In this document: in pieces, positions 60,514-64,000 of the stretch
Layout of the letters: each line of letters begins with the position of its first letter
Numbering within the stretch: the first letter of the stretch is position 1
Assembly: GCF_008801605.1 (NCBI RefSeq)
Contig: NZ_VZPJ01000003.1
Location: forward strand, 62,001-126,000
Length of the DNA: 64,000 nt
From: Pseudomonas brassicacearum subsp. brassicacearum
GTDB taxonomy: Bacteria; Pseudomonadota; Gammaproteobacteria; Pseudomonadales; Pseudomonadaceae
Direction: 5' to 3'
The notes under the pieces: generated by a model
Told to the model about the DNA's origin: nothing
Database searches by the model: none
What the model saw: only the letters and a program-made list of their open reading frames with translations
Program-made: the position numbers and the translations under genes

Positions 60514-63249
60514 TTATTGGATCTGCCCGTGGCAATGCTTGTATTTCTTGCCCGAACCGCAATAGCACAGTTCGTTACGGCCCAGCTTCTGCTCGTTGCG
60601 CACCGGTGCGGTCGCCAAGGCGACATCCACATCGACGCCCTCTTCGGCGACCACTTCCAGACCCGGGGCTTCGGCGTGTTCGAACTGCATGCGCGCAGCC
60701 AGGGCTTCGGCTTCCTGACGCAGGCGGGCTTCTTCTTCGGCCGGGTCTTCGCGGCGAACCTGAACGTGGGACAGCACACGGATCGAGTCGCGCTTGATCG
60801 AATCGAGCAACTCGGAGAACAGCGTGTAGGACTCGCGTTTGTACTCCTGCTTCGGGTTCTTCTGGGCGTAACCGCGCAAATGGATACCGTGACGCAGGTG
60901 GTCCATGGTCGACAGGTGGTCTTTCCACAAGTCGTCCAGTACCCGCAGCACAATCTGCTTCTCGAAGGAACGCAGCGCCTCGGCGCCCGCCTGGTCTTCC
61001 TTCTCGTTGTAGGCAGCGATCAGTTCGGCCAGCAGTTTCTCGCGCAGGGTTTCTTCATACAGGTGATCGTCTTCGTCGAGCCATTGCTGGATCGGCAATG
61101 CCACGCCGAAGTCGCTCTGCAGGGCGGCTTCCAGGCCGGCGACGTCCCACTGCTCCGGCAGCGACTGCGGCGGGATGTGGGCGCTGACGGTTGCGTTGAG
61201 CACGTCCTGGCGGAAATCGGCGATGGTTTCGCCAATGTTGTCGGCGGCCAACAAACTGTTACGCATGTGATAGATCACTTTACGCTGTTCGTTGTTGACG
61301 TCATCGAACTCGAGCAATTGCTTGCGGATATCGAAGTTGCGACCTTCGACCTTGCGCTGGGCCTTCTCGATGGCGTTGGTCACCATGCGGTGCTCGATCG
61401 CCTCGCCCGGTTGCATGCCCAGGGCCTTCATGAAGTTCTTCACCCGGTCAGAGGCGAAGATGCGCATCAGGCTGTCTTCCAGGGATAGGTAGAAACGGCT
61501 GGAACCGGCGTCACCCTGGCGACCGGCACGGCCACGCAGCTGGTTGTCGATACGACGCGACTCGTGACGCTCGGAAGCGATCACCTGCAAACCGCCGGAC
61601 TCCAGCACCTGCTGGTGACGTTTCTGCCAGTCGGCCTTGATCTGCGCGATCTGCTCTGGGGTCGGGCTTTCCAGGCTGGCGACTTCCACTTCCCAGTTGC
61701 CGCCCAAGAGAATGTCGGTACCACGGCCAGCCATGTTGGTGGCGATGGTCAGCGCACCCGGGCGACCGGCCTGGGCGATGATCTCGGCTTCCTTCTCGTG
61801 GAACTTGGCGTTGAGGACCTTGTGCTCGATGCCTTCCTTGTTGAGCAGGGCGGACATGTGCTCGGAAGTCTCGATGGTGGCGGTACCCACCAGGATCGGA
61901 CGGCCCTGGGCCATGCCGTCCTTGATGTCGTTGATGATCGCCGCGTACTTCTCTTCGGCGGTCAGGAACACCAGGTCGTTGTAGTCTTTACGGGCCAGCG
62001 GCTTGTTCGGCGGAATCACCACCACTTGCAGGCCGTAGATCTGGTGGAACTCGAACGCTTCGGTATCAGCGGTACCGGTCATGCCGGACAGCTTGTTGTA
62101 CAGGCGGAAGTAGTTCTGGAAGGTGGTCGAGGCCAGGGTCTGGCTCTCGGCCTGGATATTCAGGCCTTCCTTCGCTTCGATGGCCTGGTGCAGGCCTTCG
62201 GACAGGCGACGACCCGGCATGGTACGGCCGGTGTGTTCGTCCACCAGTACGACCTGGCCGTCCTGCACGATGTATTCGACGTTGCGATGGAACAGCTTGT
62301 GCGCACGCAGGCCAGCATAAACGTGGGTCAGCAGGCCCAGGTTGTGGGCCGAGTACAGGCTCTCGCCTTCGGCCAGCAAACCAACACGGGTGAGCATTTC
62401 CTCGACGAACTGGTGACCCGCTTCGTTGAGCTCGACCTGACGGGTCTTCTCGTCAACGGTGTAGTGCCCAGCCTGGGTCACTTCGCCTTCGACTTCCTCG
62501 ACGTGCAACTTGAGCTGCGGGATCAGCTTGTTGATCTCGATGTACAGCTTGGAGCTGTCCTCGGCCTGACCGGAAATGATCAGCGGGGTACGGGCTTCGT
62601 CGATGAGGATGGAGTCGACTTCGTCGATCACGGCAAAATTGAGTTCACGCTGGAATTTTTCTTCCATGCTGAACGCCATGTTGTCGCGCAGGTAGTCGAA
62701 CCCGAATTCGTTGTTGGTGCCGTAGGTGATGTCGGCGGCGTAGGCGGCGCGCTTCTCTTCCGGCGGCTGGAACGGCGTGACGACGCCGACAGTCAGGCCG
62801 AGGAATTCGTAGAGCGGGCGCATCCAGTTGGCGTCGCGGCGGGCCAGGTAGTCGTTGACCGTCACGACGTGCACGCCCTTGCCGGACAGCGCGTTGAGGT
62901 ACACACCCAAGGTCGCCACGAGGGTCTTGCCCTCACCGGTACGCATTTCGGCGATCTTGCCTTCGTGCAAGGTCATGCCGCCGATCAACTGAACGTCGAA
63001 GTGGCGCATGCCCATGATCCGCTTGCCGGCTTCACGGGCGACCGCAAAGGCTTCAGGCAGGAGCTGGTCGAGGGTTTCCCCCTTGGCGATGCGGTCCTTG
63101 AATTCGGCAGTCTTGGCGCGTAACTGATCGTCCGAAAGGGCCACCATTTGCTCTTCGAAGGCATTGACAGTCTGTACCGTCTTGAGCATGCGCTTGACTT
63201 CACGCTCGTTCTTGCTTCCAAAAAGTTTCTTTAACAAAGGCGCAAACAT
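60514..63249 (-). CDS. secA: Preprotein translocase ATPase SecA
   Basis: A 911-residue Sec motor. Walker [30 protein letters not shown] (Walker B), motifs in [10 protein letters not shown] and [14 protein letters not shown], and the C-terminal zinc motif [14 protein letters not shown] that binds SecB are all intact. The frame opens upstream; [16 protein letters not shown] from 63249 is the standard start. Single transcript ended by a strong hairpin. Confidence 0.98.
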   Translation of the reverse strand: MFAPLLKKLFGSKNEREVKRMLKTVQTVNAFEEQMVALSDDQLRAKTAEFKDRIAKGETLDQLLPEAFAVAREAGKRIMGMRHFDVQLIGGMTLHEGKIAEMRTGEGKTLVATLGVYLNALSGKGVHVVTVNDYLARRDANWMRPLYEFLGLTVGVVTPFQPPEEKRAAYAADITYGTNNEFGFDYLRDNMAFSMEEKFQRELNFAVIDEVDSILIDEARTPLIISGQAEDSSKLYIEINKLIPQLKLHVEEVEGEVTQAGHYTVDEKTRQVELNEAGHQFVEEMLTRVGLLAEGESLYSAHNLGLLTHVYAGLRAHKLFHRNVEYIVQDGQVVLVDEHTGRTMPGRRLSEGLHQAIEAKEGLNIQAESQTLASTTFQNYFRLYNKLSGMTGTADTEAFEFHQIYGLQVVVIPPNKPLARKDYNDLVFLTAEEKYAAIINDIKDGMAQGRPILVGTATIETSEHMSALLNKEGIEHKVLNAKFHEKEAEIIAQAGRPGALTIATNMAGRGTDILLGGNWEVEVASLESPTPEQIAQIKADWQKRHQQVLESGGLQVIASERHESRRIDNQLRGRAGRQGDAGSSRFYLSLEDSLMRIFASDRVKNFMKALGMQPGEAIEHRMVTNAIEKAQRKVEGRNFDIRKQLLEFDDVNNEQRKVIYHMRNSLLAADNIGETIADFRQDVLNATVSAHIPPQSLPEQWDVAGLEAALQSDFGVALPIQQWLDEDDHLYEETLREKLLAELIAAYNEKEDQAGAEALRSFEKQIVLRVLDDLWKDHLSTMDHLRHGIHLRGYAQKNPKQEYKRESYTLFSELLDSIKRDSIRVLSHVQVRREDPAEEEARLRQEAEALAARMQFEHAEAPGLEVVAEEGVDVDVALATAPVRNEQKLGRNELCYCGSGKKYKHCHGQIQ

Positions 63250-63556
63250 ATCGGCAGGATCTTCCACACTAAAGGGATGGAGGGCGGCCCCGTGAGTCGC
63301 CCGTGCAGCCCTCATGGCCGCATGCGAACGAGCATTCTACCCGGAAACGATGGAGAGGAAAGTGGCGTTATTCCACGATGCTGGCACAGCGCTGTGACGG
63401 GGCTTGCATAAAATAAGGGCTTTTGCGCGAACTTCAACCCACCCAGCGCAGAAGTTAATCATTGATTGTGCAGCCAAAAGCCGCTGGGCGAGAGGGTCGA
63501 GGCGCATCCGGCGCTTTCTGCTACCATGGCGCCTCTGTCACTTGCGGTATTCATTC
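63250..63556. other. Divergent promoter region secA / dciA
   Basis: 307 bases without a gene. It must hold the promoters of secA (minus) and the DUF721 gene (plus). TTGCATAAAATAAGG at about 63403-63417 looks promoter-like but I cannot fix a -35. No secM-like leader peptide seen. Confidence 0.5.
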
Positions 63557-64000
63557 ATGGCCTTTCGCCCTCTTCCAGCCAAGGCACCCGCCGTTCTGCT
63601 GCGCGAAGCCAAGCCGCTGAAAGCCATCTTTGGCCACGCCAAACGCCTGGGCCACTTGCAACGCCTGCTCGACAGCCAGTTGCAACCGGCCGCGCGCGAG
63701 CATTGCCACGTGGCCTCCTGGCGCGAAGGCAGCTTGCTGCTGATCGTCACCGACGGCCACTGGGCCACGCGCCTGCGCTACCAGCAAAAACGCCTGCTGC
63801 GCCAACTCCAGGCGTTCGAAGAATTCGCCAACCTGACGCGAATCCTGTTCAAGGTGCAACCGCCCACCGTCCAGGTCGGCGCCAAGGGGCACACGCTGGA
63901 TTTGTCCACCGACGCCGCCGCGACCATTCAGGCCACGGCGGATGGCATCACCGATCCCAACCTGCGGGCGGCGCTGGAGCGGTTGGCGGCGCATGCGCGG
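63557..64000 (+). CDS. dciA: DUF721 / DciA-type protein, partial (cut by window end)
   Basis: The first 148 codons of a gene open to the end of the window: MAFRPLPAKAPAVLLREAKP..., with FGHAKRLGHLQRLLDSQLQP and LLLIVTDGHWATRLRYQQ, the KH-like DUF721 region of DciA, which helps load the replicative helicase DnaB in bacteria that lack DnaC. Placed divergent from secA, as known for Pseudomonas. C-terminus not seen. Confidence 0.85.
   Translation, partial: MAFRPLPAKAPAVLLREAKPLKAIFGHAKRLGHLQRLLDSQLQPAAREHCHVASWREGSLLLIVTDGHWATRLRYQQKRLLRQLQAFEEFANLTRILFKVQPPTVQVGAKGHTLDLSTDAAATIQATADGITDPNLRAALERLAAHAR

Noticed and set aside
61564..63123. 519-residue plus-strand frame opposite secA
   Set aside because: Antisense shadow of a highly conserved gene.
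63250..63556. secM-like leader gene before secA
   Set aside because: No open frame with an arrest-like peptide upstream of secA on the minus strand.

Overview
The window looks like a chromosomal segment of a fluorescent-group Pseudomonas. The evidence is the GC-rich gammaproteobacterial coding style, many copies of the short palindrome GGGAGCGAGCTTGCTCGCGA that is typical of these genomes, a complete Tol-Pal block next to queE/queC and ruvABC, and gene orders matching (from memory) several separate parts of the P. aeruginosa chromosome. No insertion sequence, prophage, CRISPR array or rRNA is visible. One tRNA gene (Lys, anticodon TTT) is present.

Layout. 1-1.7 kb: PhzF-like isomerase and YbaK-type deacylase (minus strand). 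1.9-7.1 kb: glycerol regulon glpF-glpK-glpR-glpD. 7.5-14.4 kb: acidic amino-acid ABC transporter (aatJQMP) followed directly by a two-component pair (aauS-aauR) and a GlpM-family membrane protein. Two inverted-repeat operators and a sigma-54 promoter lie before aatJ. 14.5-17.2 kb: NAD(P)-binding oxidoreductase, an MBL-fold protein with an altered metal motif, and a divergent LysR regulator. 17.3-25.2 kb: sigma-54 activator gcsR and the glycine cleavage/serine deaminase set gcvH-gcvP-sdaA-gcvT, with three 18-bp boxes and a sigma-54 promoter in front of gcvH. 25.5-27.5 kb: small cold-shock protein, RDD membrane protein, nadA. 27.8-31.9 kb: copABCD copper-resistance cluster with Met-rich repeats. 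32.1-33.3 kb: MFS transporter. 33.35-34.35 kb: a GC-poorer orphan gene with a YopT/AvrPphB-like Cys/His/Asp arrangement, beside tRNA-Lys.

34.4-46.9 kb (all minus strand): queE-queC; ybgC-tolQ-tolR-tolA-tolB-pal-cpoB; ruvC-ruvA-ruvB; yebC; aspS; an FmdB zinc ribbon. 47.0-49.8 kb: ribbon-helix-helix protein, Dps, a membrane-anchored cold-shock-domain protein, SlyX, a HIT protein. 50.7-52.0 kb: OprD-family porin with an unusually long upstream gap. 52.1-64.0 kb: MscS channel, yajQ, panE, an orphan sensor kinase, cob(I)alamin adenosyltransferase, a MutT-ThiE fusion, a glutathione transferase, argJ, secA, and the start of a DciA/DUF721 gene cut by the window end.

Most of the window is conserved housekeeping and nutrient uptake. 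The main points of interest are the C58-like protease candidate, the readable regulatory architecture in front of glpD, aatJ and gcvH, the membrane-tethered cold-shock domain, and three different palindromic repeat families between genes.
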